Shown: positions 12,875 to 26,600 of the stretch, one piece after another | How positions within the stretch are numbered: position 1 is the stretch's first letter | Layout: the number at the start of each line of letters is the position of its first letter | Assembly (NCBI RefSeq): GCF_051401765.1 | Contig: NW_027480597.1 | Coordinates: 1-64,000, forward strand | Length of the DNA: 64,000 nucleotides | Source of the DNA: Calliopsis andreniformis | Lineage: Eukaryota > Arthropoda > Insecta > Hymenoptera > Andrenidae | Direction: 5' to 3' | Notes under the pieces: generated by a model | Databases searched by the model: none | Told to the model about the DNA's origin: nothing | Seen by the model: only the letters and a program-made list of their open reading frames with translations | Program-made: the position numbers and the translations under genes

Positions 12875-12914
12875 AAGGCTATGGCTATGTCTACGGCTGC
12901 TGTGGCTCTGGCTC
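12875..12914 (+). repeat. Punctuation module (TAA in the Gly-Tyr frame), example
   Basis: A recurrent module of about 40 bp begins AAGGCTATGGCTATGTCTAC and continues through GGCTGCTGTGGCTCTGGCTC. Preceded by GCT, it puts TAA in the Gly-Tyr-Cys frame, and past the stop that frame reads GYGYVYGCCGSGSGC. In the Met-Ala frame it reads KAMAMSTAAVALA. It recurs dozens of times (for example 504, 849, 1341, 2001, 36323, 37571, 42428), with AGT-GTG, TGT-ACG and CCC-CTAAGG variants. It is more conserved than the plain hexamer tracts around it. Confidence 0.85.
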
Positions 12915-14341
12915 CGGCTGCTATGGGTATGCCTATGGGTGCTATGGCTATCGCTACGGCTGCTATGGCTATGGCCATGGCTGCTATGGCTATGGCTATG
13001 GCTGCTATGGCCATGGTTATGTCTATGGCTGCCAAGGCTATGGCTATGTCTACGGCTGCTGTGGCTCTGGCTCTGGCTGCTATGGCTATGGCTATGGCTG
13101 CTATGGCTATGGCTATGGCTGCTATGGCTGTGGTTATGGCTGCTATGGCTATTGCTATGGCTGCTATGGCTATGGCTATGGCTGCTATGGCTATGGCTAT
13201 GGCTATTGCTGCTATGGCTGTCGCTATGGCTATGACGGCTATGGCTATGGCTATGGCTGCTATGGGTATGGCTATGGCTGCTATGGGTATGGCTATGCCT
13301 ATGGCAGCTATGGCTATGGCTATGGCTGCTATGGCTGTGGCTATGTCTGCTATGGCTATGGCTATGGCTGCTATGGCTATGGCTATGGCTGCTATGGCTA
13401 TGGCTATGGCCATAGTTGCTATGGCTATGGCTATGGCTATGACTGCTATGGCTATGGCTATGGCCGCTATGGATATGGCTATGGCTATGGCTGCTATGGC
13501 TACGGCTTTGGCTACTATGGCCATTGGTATGGCTGCTATTTCTATGGCTATGGCTGCTATGGCTATGGCTATGGCTATGGCTGCTAAGGCTATGGCTATG
13601 TCTACGGCTGCTGTGGCTCTGGCTCCGGCTGCTATGGGTATGCCTATGGCTGCTATGGCTATCGCTACGGCTGCTATGGCTATGGCTATGGCTGCTATGG
13701 CTATGGCTATGGCTGCTATGGCCATGGTTATGTCTATGGCTGCCAAGGCTATGGCTATGTCTACGGCTGCTGTGGCTCTGGCTCTGGCTGCTATGGCTGT
13801 GGTTATGGCTGCTATGGCTATTGCTATGGCTGCTATGGCTATGGCTATGGCTGCTATGGCTATGGCTATGGCTATGGCTGCTATGGCTGTGGCTATGGCT
13901 ATGACGGCTATGGCTATGGCTATGGCTGCTATGGGTATGGCTATGGCTATGGCTGCTATGGCTATTTCTATGGCTGCTATGGCTATGGCTATGGCTATGG
14001 CTGCAATGGCTATGTCTATAGCTATGACTGCTATGGCTATAGCTATGGCTGCTATGGGTATGGCTATGCCTATGGCTGCTATGGCTATGGCCATGACCGC
14101 TATGGCTGTGGCTATGACTGCTCTGGCTATGGCTATGGCTGCTATGGCTATGGCTATGGCTGGTATGGCTATGGCTATGGCTTCTACGGCTATGGCTATG
14201 GCTATGGCTATGGCTACTATGGCTATGGCTGTTATGGCTATGGCTATGGCTATGACTGCTATGGCTATGGCTATGGCTGCTATGGCTATCGCTATGGCTG
14301 CTATGGCTATGGCTATGGCTGCTATGGCTATGGCTATGGCT

Positions 14342-17300
14342 ATGAATGCTAAGGCTATGGCTATGTCTACGGCTAGTGTGGCTCTGGCTCTGGCTGCTAT
14401 GGCTATGGCTATGGCTGCTATGGCTATGGCTATGGCTGCTGTGGCTGTGGTTATGTCTGCTATGGCTGTGGCTATGGCTATGGCTGCTTTGTCTATGGCT
14501 ATGGCCATGACTGCTATGGCTATGGCTATGGCTGCTATGGGTTTGGCTATGGCTATGGCTGCTATGGCTATGGCTATGTCTGCTATGGCTATGGCTATGG
14601 CTATGGCTGCTATGGCTATGTCTATGGCTATAACTGCTAAGGCTATGGCTATGGCTGCTATGGCTATGGCTATGGCTGCTATGGCTGTGGTTATGGCTGC
14701 TATGGCTATTGCTATGGCTGCTATGGCTATGGCTATGGCTGCTATGGCTATGGCTATGGCTATGGCTGCTATGGCTATATCTATGGCTATGACTGCTATG
14801 GCTATGTCTATGGCTGCTATGGGTATGGCTATGCCTATGGCAGCTATGGCTATGGCTATGGCTGCTATGGCTGTGGCTATGTCTGCTATGGATATGGCTA
14901 TGGCTGCTATGGCTATGGCTATGGCTGCTATGGCTATGGCTATGGCCATGGCTGCTATGGCTATGGCTATGGCTATGACTGCTATGGCTATGGCTATGGC
15001 CGCAATGGATATGGCTATGGCTATGGCTGCTATGGCTACAGCTTTGGCTACTATGGCCATTGGTATGGCTGCTATGGCTATGGCTATGGCTGCTATGTCT
15101 ATGGCTATGGCTATGTCTGCTAAGGCTATGGCTATGTCTACGGCTGCTGTGGCTCTGGCTCCGGCTGCTATGGGTATGCCTATGGGTGCTATGGCTATCG
15201 CTACGGCTGCTATGGCTATGGCTATGGCTGCTATGGCTATGGCTATGGCTGCTATGGCCATGGTTATGTTTATGGCTGCCAAGGCTATGGCTATGTCTAC
15301 GGCTGCTGTGGCTCTGGCTCTGGCTGCTATGGCTATGGCTATGGCTGCTATGGCTATGGCTATGGCTGCTATGGCTGTGGTTATGGCTGCTATGGCTATT
15401 GCTATGGCTGCTATGGCTATGGCTATGGCTGCTATGGCTATGGCTATGGCTATGGCTGCTATGGCTGTCGCTATGGCTATGACGGCTATGGCTATGGCTA
15501 TGGCTGCTATGGGTATGGCTATGGCTGCTATGGGTATGGCTATGCCTATGGCAGCTATGGCTATGGCTATGGCTGCTATGGCTGTGGCTATGTCTGCTAT
15601 GGCTATGGCTATGGCTGCTATGGCTATGGCTATGGCTGCTATGGCTATGGCTATGGCCATAGTTGCTATGGCTATGGCTATGGCTATGACTGCTATGGCT
15701 ATGGCTATGGCCGCTATGGATATGGCTATGGCTATGGCTGCTATGGCTACGGCTTTGGCTACTATGGCCATTGGTATGGCTGCTATGGCTATGGCTATGG
15801 CTGCTATGGCTATGGCTATGGCTATGGCTGCTAAGGCTATGGCTATGTCTACGGCTGCTGTGGCTCTGGCTCCGGCTGCTATGGGTATGGCTATGCCTAT
15901 GGCAGCTATGGCTATGGCTATGGCTGCTATGGCTGTGGCTATGTCTGCTATGGCTATGGCTATGGCTGCTATGGCTATGGCTATGGCTGCTATGGCTATG
16001 GCTATGGCCATGGCTGCTATGGCTATGGCTATGGCTGCTATGGCTATGGCTATGGCTATGGCTGCTATGGGTATGGCTATGGCTATGGCTGCTATGGCTA
16101 TGGCTATGGCTGCTACGGCTATGGCTATGGCTGCTATGGCAATGGCTACGGCTATGGCTATGGCTGCTATGGCTATGTCTATGTCTACGGCTGCTATGGC
16201 TATGGTTTTGAATACTATGGCCATGGCTGTGGCGGCTATGGCTATTTCTATGGCTGCTATGGCTATGGTTATGTCTATGGCTCCTAAGGCTATGGCTATG
16301 GCTATGTCTGCTATGGCTATGGCTATGGCTGCTATGGTTATGGCTATGGCGACTATGGCTGCTATGGCTATGGCTATGGCTACTATGGCTATGGATACGG
16401 CTGCTATGGCTATGGCTATGGCTATGTCTGCTATGGCTATGGCTATGGCTGCTATGGCTATGGCTATGGCTATGGCTATGGCTGCTATGGCTATGGCTAT
16501 GGCTGCTATGGCTATGTCTTTGGCTATGGCTGCTATGGCTATGGTTTTGGATACCATGGCCATGGCTGTGGCGGCTATGGCTATTTCTATGGCTGCTATG
16601 GCTATGGTTATGTCTATGGCCCCTAAGGCTATGGCTATGTGTACGGCTGCTGTGGCTCTGGCTCTGGCAGCTATGGCTATGGCTATGGCTGCTATGGCTA
16701 TGGCTATGGCTATGGCTGCTATGGCTATGGCTATGGCTATAACTGCTATGGCTATGGCTATGGCTGCTATGGCTATGGCTATGGCTGCTATGGCTGTGGT
16801 TATGGCTGCTATGGCTATTGCTATGGCTGCTATGGCTATGGTTATGGCTGCTATGGCTATGGCTATGGCTATGGCTGCTATGGCTATGGTTATGTCTATG
16901 GCCCCTAAGGCTATGGCTATGTCTACGGCTAGTGTGGCTCTGGCTCTGGCTGCTATGGCTATGGCTATGGCTGCTATGGCTATGGCTATGGCTGCTGTGG
17001 CTGTGGTTATGTCTGCTATGGCTGTGGCTATGGCTATGGCTGCTTTGTCTATGGCTATGTCCATGACTGCTATGGCTATGGCTATGGCTGCTATGGGTTT
17101 GGCTATGGCTATGGCTGCTATGGCTATGGCTATGTCTGCTATGGCTATGGCTATGGCTATGGCTGCTATGGCTATGTCTATGGCTATAACTGCTATGGCT
17201 ATGGCTATGGCTGCTATGGCTATGGCTATGGCTGCTATGGCTGTGGTTATGGCTGCTATGGCTATTGCTATGGCTGCTATGGCTATGGTTATGGCTGCTA

Positions 17301-20300
17301 TGGCTATGGCTATGGCTATGGCTGCTATGGCTATGGTTATGTCTATGGCCCCTAAGGCTATGGCTATGTCTACGGCTAGTGTGGCTCTGGCTCTGGCTGC
17401 TATGGCTATGGCTATGGCTGCTATGGCTATGGCTATGGCTGCTGTGGCTGTGGTTATGTCTGCTATGGCTGTGGCTATGGCTATGGCTGCTTTGTCTATG
17501 GCTATGGCCATGACTGCTATGGCTATGGCTATGGCTGCTATGGGTTTGGCTATGGCTATGGCTGCTATGGCTATGGCTATGTCTGCTATGGCTATGGCTA
17601 TGGCTATGGCTGCTATGGCTATGTCTATGGCTATAACTGCTATGGCTATGGCTATGGCTGCTATGGCTATGGCTATGGCTGCTATGGCTGTGGTTATGGC
17701 TGCTATGGCTATTGCTATGGCTGCTATGGCTATGGCTATGGCTGCTATGGCTATGGCTATGGCTATGGCTGCTATGGCTATATCAATGGCTATGACTGCT
17801 ATGGCTATGTCTATGGCTGCTATGGGTATGGCTATGCCTATGGCAGCTATGGCTATGGCTATGGCTGCTATGGCTGTGGCTATGTCTGCTATGGATATGG
17901 CTATGGCTGCTATGGCTATGGCTATGGCTGCTATGGCTATGGCTATGGCCATGGCTGCTATGGCTATGGCTATGGCTATGACTGCTATCTCTATGGCTAT
18001 GGCCGCTATGGATATGGCTATGGCTATGGCTGCTATGGCTACAGCTTTGGCTACTATGGCCATTGGTATGGCTGCTATGGCTATGGCTATGGCTGCTATG
18101 GCTATGGCTATGGCTATGTCTGCTAAGGCTATGGCTATGTCTACGGCTGCTGTGGCTCTGGCTCCGGCTGCTATGGGTATGCCTATGGGTGATATGGCTA
18201 ACGCTACGGCTGCTATGGCTATGGCCATGACTGCTATGGTTATGGCTATGGCTGCTATGGGTTTGGCTATGGCTATGGCTGCTATGGCTAAGGCTATGTC
18301 TGCTATGGCTATGGCTATGGCTATGGCTGCTATGGCTATGGCTATGGCTATAACTGCTATGGCTATGGCTATGGCTGCTATGGCTATGGCTATGGCTGCT
18401 ATGGCTGTGGTTACGGCTGCTATGGCTATTGCTATGGCTGCTATGGCTATGGTTATGGCTGCTATGGCTATGGCTATGGCTATGGCTGCTATGGCTATGG
18501 TTATGTCTATGGCCCCTAAGGCTATGGCTATGTCTACGGCTAGTGTGGCTCTGGCTCTGGCTGCTATGGCTATGGCTATGGCTGCTATGGCTATGGCTAT
18601 GGCTGCTGTGGCTGTGGTTATGTCTGCTATGGCTGTGGCTATGGCTATGGCTGCTTTGTCTATGGCTATGGCCATGACTGCTATGGCTATGGCTATGGCT
18701 GCTATGGGTTTGGCTATGGCTATGGCTGCTATGGCTATGGCTATGTCTGCTATGGCTATGGCTATGGCTATGGCTGCTATGGCTATGTCTATGGCTATAA
18801 CTGCTATGGCTATGGCTATGGCTGCTATGGCTATGGCTATGGCTGCTATGGCTGTGGTTATGGCTGCTATGGCTATTGCTATGGCTGCTATGGCTATGGC
18901 TATGGCTGCTATGGGTATGGCTATGCCTATGGCAGCTATGGCTATGGCTATGGCTGCTATGGCTGTGGCTATGTCTGCTACGGATATGGCTATGGCTGCT
19001 ATGGCTATGGCTATGGCTGCTATGGCTGTGGCTATGGCCATGGCTGCTATGGCTATGGCTATGGCTATGACTGCTATGGCTATGGCTATGGCCGCTATGG
19101 ATATGGCTATGGCTATGGCTGCTATGGCTACAGCTTTGGCTACTATGGCCATTGGTATGGCTGCTATGGCTATGGCTATGGCTGCTATGGCTATGGCTAT
19201 GGCTATGTCTGCTAAGGCTATGGCTATGTCTACGGCTGCTGTGGCTCTGGCTCCGGCTGCTATGGGTATGCCTATGGGTGCTATGGCTATCGCTACGGCT
19301 GCTATGGCTATGGCTATGGCTGCTATGGCTATGGCTATGGCTGCTATGGCCATGGTTATGTCTATGGCTGCCAAGGCTATGGCTATGTCTACGGCTGCTG
19401 TGGCTCTGGCTCTGGCTGCTATGGCTATGGCTATGGCTGCTATGGCTATGGCTATGGCTGCTATGGCTGTGGTTATGGCTGCTATGGCTATTGCTATGGC
19501 TGCTATGGCTATGGCTATGGCTGCTATGGCTATGGCTGTGGCTATGGCTGCTATGGCTGTCGCTATGGTTATGACGGCTATGGCTATGGCTATGGCTGCT
19601 ATGGGTATGGCTATGGCTGCTATGGGTATGGCTATGCCTATGGCAGTTATGGCTATGGCTATGGCTGCTATGGCTGTGGCTATGTCTGCTATGGCTATGG
19701 CTATGGCTGCTATGGCTATGGCTATGGCTGCTATGGCTATGGCTATGGCCATAGTTGCTATGGCTATGGCTATGGCTATGACTGCTATGGCTATGGCTAT
19801 GGCCGCTATGGATATGGCTATGGCTATGGCTGCTATGGCTACGGCTTTGGCTACTATGGCCATTGGTATGGCTGCTATGGCTATGGCTATGGCTGCTATG
19901 GCTATGGCTATGGCTATGGCTGCTAAGGCTATGGCTATGTCTACGGCTGCTGTGGCTCTGGCTCCGGCTGCTATGGGTATGCCTATGGCTGCTATGGCTA
20001 TCGCTACGGCTGCTATGGCTATGGCTATGGCTGCTATGGCTATGGCTATGGCTGCTATGGCCATGGTTATGTCTATGGCTGCCAAGGCTATGGCTATGTC
20101 TACGGCTGCTGTGGCTCTGGCTCTGGCTGCTATGGCTGTGGTTATGGCTGCTATGGCTATTGCTATGGCTGCTATGGCTATGGCTATGGCTGCTATGGCT
20201 ATGGCTATGGCTATGGCTGCTATGGCTGTGGCTATGGCTATGACGGCTATGGCTATGGCTATGGCTGCTATGGGTATGGCTATGGCTATGGCTGCTATGG

Positions 20301-20606
20301 CTATTTCTATGGCTGCTATGGCTATGGCTATGGCTATGGCTGCAATGGCTATGTCTATAGCTATGACTGCTATGGCTATAGCTATGGCTGCTATGGGTAT
20401 GGCTATGCCTATGGCTGCTATGGCTATGGCCATGACCGCTATGGCTGTGGCTATGACTGCTCTGGCTATGGCTATGGCTGCTATGGCTATGGCTATGGCT
20501 GGTATGGCTATGGCTATGGCTTCTACGGCTATGGCTATGGCTATGGCTATGGCTACTATGGCTATGGCTGTTATGGCTATGGCTATGGCTATGACTGCTA
20601 TGGCTA
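14342..20606. repeat. Higher-order unit, truncated at duplication junction
   Basis: Begins at the ATGAATGCTAAGG landmark and equals 26441-32705 (12,099 bp away). It lacks the last 74 or so bases of the 6,339-bp unit because the 12,099-bp duplication junction cuts it at 20606. Internally, 711-bp (15060/15771, 19152/19863) and 447-bp (16818/17265, 18429/18876) periodicities are visible. Confidence 0.87.
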
Positions 20607-23600
20607 TGGCTTTGGCTACTATGGCCATGGCTGTGGCTGCTGTGGCTATGGCTATGGCTGCTATGGCTATGATTATGTCTATGGTTGCTAAGGCTATGGT
20701 TATGTCTACGGCTGCTGTTGCTCTGGCTCTGGCTGCTATGGCTCTGGCTGCTTTGGCTATGGCTATGGCCGCTATGGCTGTGGTTATGGCTGCTATGGCT
20801 ATGGCAATGGCTGCTATGGCTATGGCTATGGCTACGGCTGCTATGGCTATGGCCGCTATGGCTTTGGCTATGGCTGCTATGGCTATGGCTATGGCTATGG
20901 CTGCTATGACTATGGCTATGGCTAAGGCTGCTATGGCTATGGCTATGGCGATGGCTATGTCTGCTATGGCTATGGCTATGTCTAAGGCTGCTGTGGCTAT
21001 GGCTATGGCCGCTTTGGCAATAGCTACAGCTGTTATGGCTATGGATATGGCATCGGCTGCTATGGCAATGGCTATGGCTATGGCATTGGCTGCTATGGCT
21101 ATGGCTATGATTATGGCTGCTATGGCTGTGTCTATGTGTGTGTCTGCTATGGATATAGCTATGGCTGCTATGGCTATGCGTACGGCTGCTACGGCTATCG
21201 CTATGGCTGCTATGGCTATGGCTATGGCTGCTATGGCTATGGCTATGGCTGCTATGGCTACGGCTGTGGCTGCTATGGCTATGGCTATGGCTGCAATGGC
21301 TAAGGTTATGACTATGGCAGCTTTGGCTATGGCTACGGCTGCTATGGCTATGGATGCTATGGCTATGTCTACGGCTGCTGTGGCTCTGGCTCTGGCTGCT
21401 ATGGATATGGCTATGGCTGCTATGGCTATGGCTGCTATAGCTATGGTTATGGCTATGGCTGCTAAGGCTGTGGCTATGTCTACGGCTGCTGTGACTCTGG
21501 CTCTGGCTGCTATAGCTATGGCTATGGATGCTATGGCTATGGCTATGTCTGATATGGCTATGGCTATGTCTACTATGGTTGCTATGGCTATGGCTATGGC
21601 TGCTATGGCTACGGCTGTGGCTGCTATGGCTATGGCTATGGCTATAGCTGCTATGGCTATGGCTATGACTATGGCTATTGCTGCTAAGGCTATGGCGATG
21701 GCTATGGCTGCTATGGCTATGGCTATGGCTGCTATGGCTGTCGTTATGTCTGCTATGGCTATGGCTATGGCTGCTATGGTTATGGCTATGGCTGCTATGG
21801 CTGTGGCTATGGCTATGGTTGCTTTGTCTATGGCTATGGCCATGACTGCTATGGCTATGGCTATGGCTGCTATGGGTATGGCTATGGCTATGGCTGCTAT
21901 GGCTATGGCTATGGCGGCTATGGCTGCTATGGCTATGGCTATGGCTACTATGGCTATGGATACGGCTGCTATGGCTATGGCTATGGCTATGTCTGCTATG
22001 GCTATGGCTATGGCTGCTATAGTTATGGCTATGGCGACTATGGCTGCTATGGCTATGGCTATGGCTACTATGGCTATGTATACGGCTGCTATGGCTATGG
22101 CTATGGCTATGTCTGCTATGGCTATGGCTATGGCTGCTATGGCTATGGCCATGGCTATGGCTATGGCTGCTATGGCTATGGCTATGGCTATGGCTATGGC
22201 TGCTATGGCTATGTCTTTGGCTATGGCTGCTATGGCTATGGTTTTGGATACTATGGCCATGGCTGTGGCGGCTATGGCTATTTCTATGGCTGCTATGGCT
22301 ATGGTTATGTCTATGGCCCCTAAGGCTATGGCTATGTCTACGGCTGCTGTGGCTCTGGCTCTGGCTGCTATGGCTATGGCTATGGCTGCTATGGCTATGG
22401 CTATGGCTGCTGTGGCTGTGGTTATGTCTGCTATGGCTATGGCTATTGCTGCTATGGGTATGGCTATGCCTATGGCAGCTATGGCTATGGCTATGGCCAT
22501 GACTGCTATGGTTATGGCTATGGCTGCTATGGGTTTGGCTATGGCTATGGCTGCTATGGCTATGGCTATGTCTGCTATGGCTATGGCTATGGCTATGGCT
22601 GCTATGGCTATGTCTATGGCTATAACTGCTATGGCTATGGCTATGCCTGCTATGGCTATGGCTATGGCTGCTATGGCTGTGGTTATGGCTGCTATGGCTA
22701 TTGCTATGGCTGCTATGGCTATGGTTATGGCTGCTATGGCTATGGCTATGGCTATGGCTGCTATGGCTATATCTATGGCTATGACTGCTATGGCTATGTC
22801 TATGGCTGCTATGGGTATGGCTATGCCTATGGCAGCTATGGCTATGGCTATGGCTATAACTGCTATGGCTATGGCTATGGCTGCTATGGCTATGGCTATG
22901 GCTGCTATGGCTGTGGTTATGGCTGCTATGGCTATTGCTATGGCTGCTATGGCTATGGCTATGGCTATGGCTATGGCTGCTATGGCTATGTCTATGTCTA
23001 CGGCTGCTATGGCTATGGTTTTGAATACTATGGCCATGGCTGTGGCGGCTATGGCTATTTCTATGGCTGCTATGGCTATCGTTATGTCTATGGCTCCTAA
23101 GGCTATGGCTATGGCTATGTCTGCTATGGCTATGGCTATGGCTGCTATGGTTATGGCTATGGCGACTATGGCTGCTATGGCTATGGCTATGGCTACTATG
23201 GCTATGGATACGGCTGCTATGGCTATGGCTATGTCTGCTATGGCTATGGCTATGGCTGCTATGGCTATGGCTATGGCTATGGCTATGGCTGCTATGGCTA
23301 TGGCTATGGCTGCTATGGCTATGTCTTTGGCTATGGCTGCTATGGCTATGGTTTTGGATACCATGGCCATGGCTGTGGCGGCTATGGCTATTTCTATGGC
23401 TGCTATGGCTATGGTTATGTCTATGGCCCCTAAGGCTATGGCTATGTGTACGGCTGCTGTGGCTCTGGCTCTGGCAGCTATGGCTATGGCTATGGCTGCT
23501 ATGGCTATGGCTATGGCTGCTGTGGCTGTGGTTATGTGTGCTATGGCTATGGCTATGGCTGCTATGGTTATGGCTATGGCTGCTATGGCTGTGACTATGG

Positions 23601-26600
23601 CTATGGCTGCTTTGTCTATGGCTATGGCCATGACTGCTATGGTTATGGCTATGGCTGCTATGGGTTTGGCTATGGCTATGGCTGCTATGGCTATGGCTAT
23701 GTCTGCTATGGCTATGGCTATGGCTATGGCTGTGGCGGCTATGGCTATTTCTATGGCTGCTATGGCTATGGTTATGTCTATGGCCCCTAAGGCTATGGCT
23801 ATGTGTACGGCTGCTGTGGCTCTGGCTCTGGCAGCTATGGCTATGGCTATGGCTGCTATGGCTATGGCTATGGCTGCTGTGGCTGTGGTTATGTCTGCTA
23901 TGGCTATGGCTATGGCTGCTATGGTTATGGCTATGGCTGCTATGGCTGTGGCTATGGCTATGGCTGCTTTGTCTATGGCTATGGCCATGACTGCTATGGT
24001 TATGGCTATGGCTGCTATGGGTTTGGCTATGGCTATGGCTGCTATGGCTATGGCTATGTCTGCTATGGCTATGGCTATGGCTATGGCTGCTATGGCTATG
24101 GCTATGGCTATAACTGCTATGGCTATGGCTATGGCTGCTATGGCTATGGCTATGGCTGCTATGGCTGTGGTTATGGCTGCTATGGCTATTGCTATGGCTG
24201 CTATGGCTATGGTTATGGCTGCTATGGCTATGGCTATGGCTATGGCTGCTATGGCTATGGTTATGTCTATGGCCCCTAAGGCTATGGCTATGTCTACGGC
24301 TAGTGTGGCTCTGGCTCTGGCTGCTATGGCTATGGCTATGGCTGCTATGGCTATGGCTATGGCTGCTGTGGCTGTGGTTATGTCTGCTATGGCTATGGCT
24401 ATGGCTATGGCTGCTTTGTCTATGGCTATGGCCATGACTGCTATGGCTATGGCTATGGCTGCTATGGGTTTGGCTATGGCTATGGCTGCTATGGCTATGG
24501 CTATGTCTGCTATGGCTATGGCTATGGCTATGGCTGCTATGGCTATGTCTATGGCTATAACTGCTATGGCTATGGCCATGGCTGCTATGGCTATGGCTAT
24601 GGCTGCTATGGCTGTGGTTATGGCTGCTATGGCTATTGCTATGGCTGCTATGGCTATGGCTATGGCTGCTATGGGTATGGCTATGCCTATGGCAGCTATG
24701 GCTATGGCTATGGCTGCTATGGCTGTGGCTATGTCTGCTATGGATATGGCTATGGCTGCTATGGCTATGGCTATGGCTGCTATGGCTGTGGCTATGGCCA
24801 TGGCTGCTATGGCTATGGCTATGGCTATGACTGCTATGGCTATCGCTATGGCCGCTATGGATATGGCTATGGCTATGGCTGCTATGGCTACAGCTTTGGC
24901 TACTATGGCCATTGGTATGGCTGCTATGGCTATGGCTATGGCTGCTATGGCTATGGCTATGGCTATGTCTGCTAAGGCTATGGCTATGTCTACGGCTGCT
25001 GTGGCTCTGGCTCCGGCTGCTATGGGTATGCCTATGGGTGCTATGGCTATCGCTACGGCTGCTATGGCTATGGCCATGGCTGCTATGGCTATGGCTATGG
25101 CTGCTATGGCCATGGTTATGTCTATGGCTGCCAAGGCTATGGCTATGTCTACGGCTGCTGTGGCTCTGGCTCTGGCTGCTATGGCTATGGCTATGGCTGC
25201 TATGGCTATGGCTATGGCTGCTATGGCTGTGGTTATGGCTGCTATGGCTATTGCTATGGCTGCTATGGCTATGGCTATGGCTGCTATGGCTATGGCTATG
25301 GCTATTGCTGCTATGGCTGTCGCTATGGCTATGACGGCTATGGCTATGGCTATGGCTGCTATGGGTATGGCTATGGCTGCTATGGGTATGGCTATGCCTA
25401 TGGCAGCTATGGCTATGGCTATGGCTGCTATGGCTGTGGCTATGTCTGCTATGGCTATGGCTATGGCTGCTATGGCTATGGCTATGGCTGCTATGGCTAT
25501 GGCTATGGCCATAGTTGCTATGGCTATGGCTATGGCTATGACTGCTATGGCTATGGCTATGGCCGCTATGGATATGGCTATGGCTATGGCTGCTATGGCT
25601 ACGGCTTTGGCTACTATGGCCATTGGTATGGCTGCTATTTCTATGGCTATGGCTGCTATGGCTATGGCTATGGCTATGGCTGCTAAGGCTATGGCTATGT
25701 CTACGGCTGCTGTGGCTCTGGCTCCGGCTGCTATGGGTATGCCTATGGCTGCTATGGCTATCGCTACGGCTGCTATGGCTATGGCTATGGCTGCTATGGC
25801 TATGGCTATGGCTGCTATGGCCATGGTTATGTCTATGGCTGCCAAGGCTATGGCTATGTCTACGGCTGCTGTGGCTCTGGCTCTGGCTGCTATGGCTGTG
25901 GTTATGGCTGCTATGGCTATTGCTATGGCTGCTATGGCTATGGCTATGGCTGCTATGGCTATGGCTATGGCTATGGCTGCTATGGCTGTGGCTATGGCTA
26001 TGACGGCTATGGCTATGGCTATGGCTGCTATGGGTATGGCTATGGCTATGGCTGCTATGGCTATTTCTATGGCTGCTATGGCTATGGCTATGGCTATGGC
26101 TGCAATGGCTATGTCTATAGCTATGACTGCTATGGCTATAGCTATGGCTGCTATGGGTATGGCTATGCCTATGGCTGCTATGGCTATGGCCATGACCGCT
26201 ATGGCTGTGGCTATGACTGCTCTGGCTATGGCTATGGCTGCTATGGCTATGGCTATGGCTGGTATGGCTATGGCTATGGCTTCTACGGCTATGGCTATGG
26301 CTATGGCTATGGCTACTATGGCTATGGCTGTTATGGCTATGGCTATGGCTATGACTGCTATGGCTATGGCTATGGCTGCTATGGCTATCGCTATGGCTGC
26401 TATGGCTATGGCTATGGCTGCTATGGCTATGGCTATGGCTATGAATGCTAAGGCTATGGCTATGTCTACGGCTAGTGTGGCTCTGGCTCTGGCTGCTATG
26501 GCTATGGCTATGGCTGCTATGGCTATGGCTATGGCTGCTGTGGCTGTGGTTATGTCTGCTATGGCTGTGGCTATGGCTATGGCTGCTTTGTCTATGGCTA

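Larger units (their letters stand above)
8508..20606. repeat. 12,099-bp tandem duplication, copy A
   Basis: Every landmark compared between 8508 and 20606 recurs exactly 12,099 bp downstream. Checked pairs include 8586/20685, 11347/23446, 12813/24912, 15771/27870 and 19863/31962. At 20606/20607 the sequence jumps from the end of the 6.3-kb unit (after ATGACTGCTATGGCTATGGC) back to the start of the block (TTTGGCTACTATGGCC), which marks the junction. The one difference noticed is C at 10944 against T at 23043. The internal 6,339-bp repetition (11.88-14.27 kb against 18.22-20.61 kb) shows an older layer. Confidence 0.93.
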
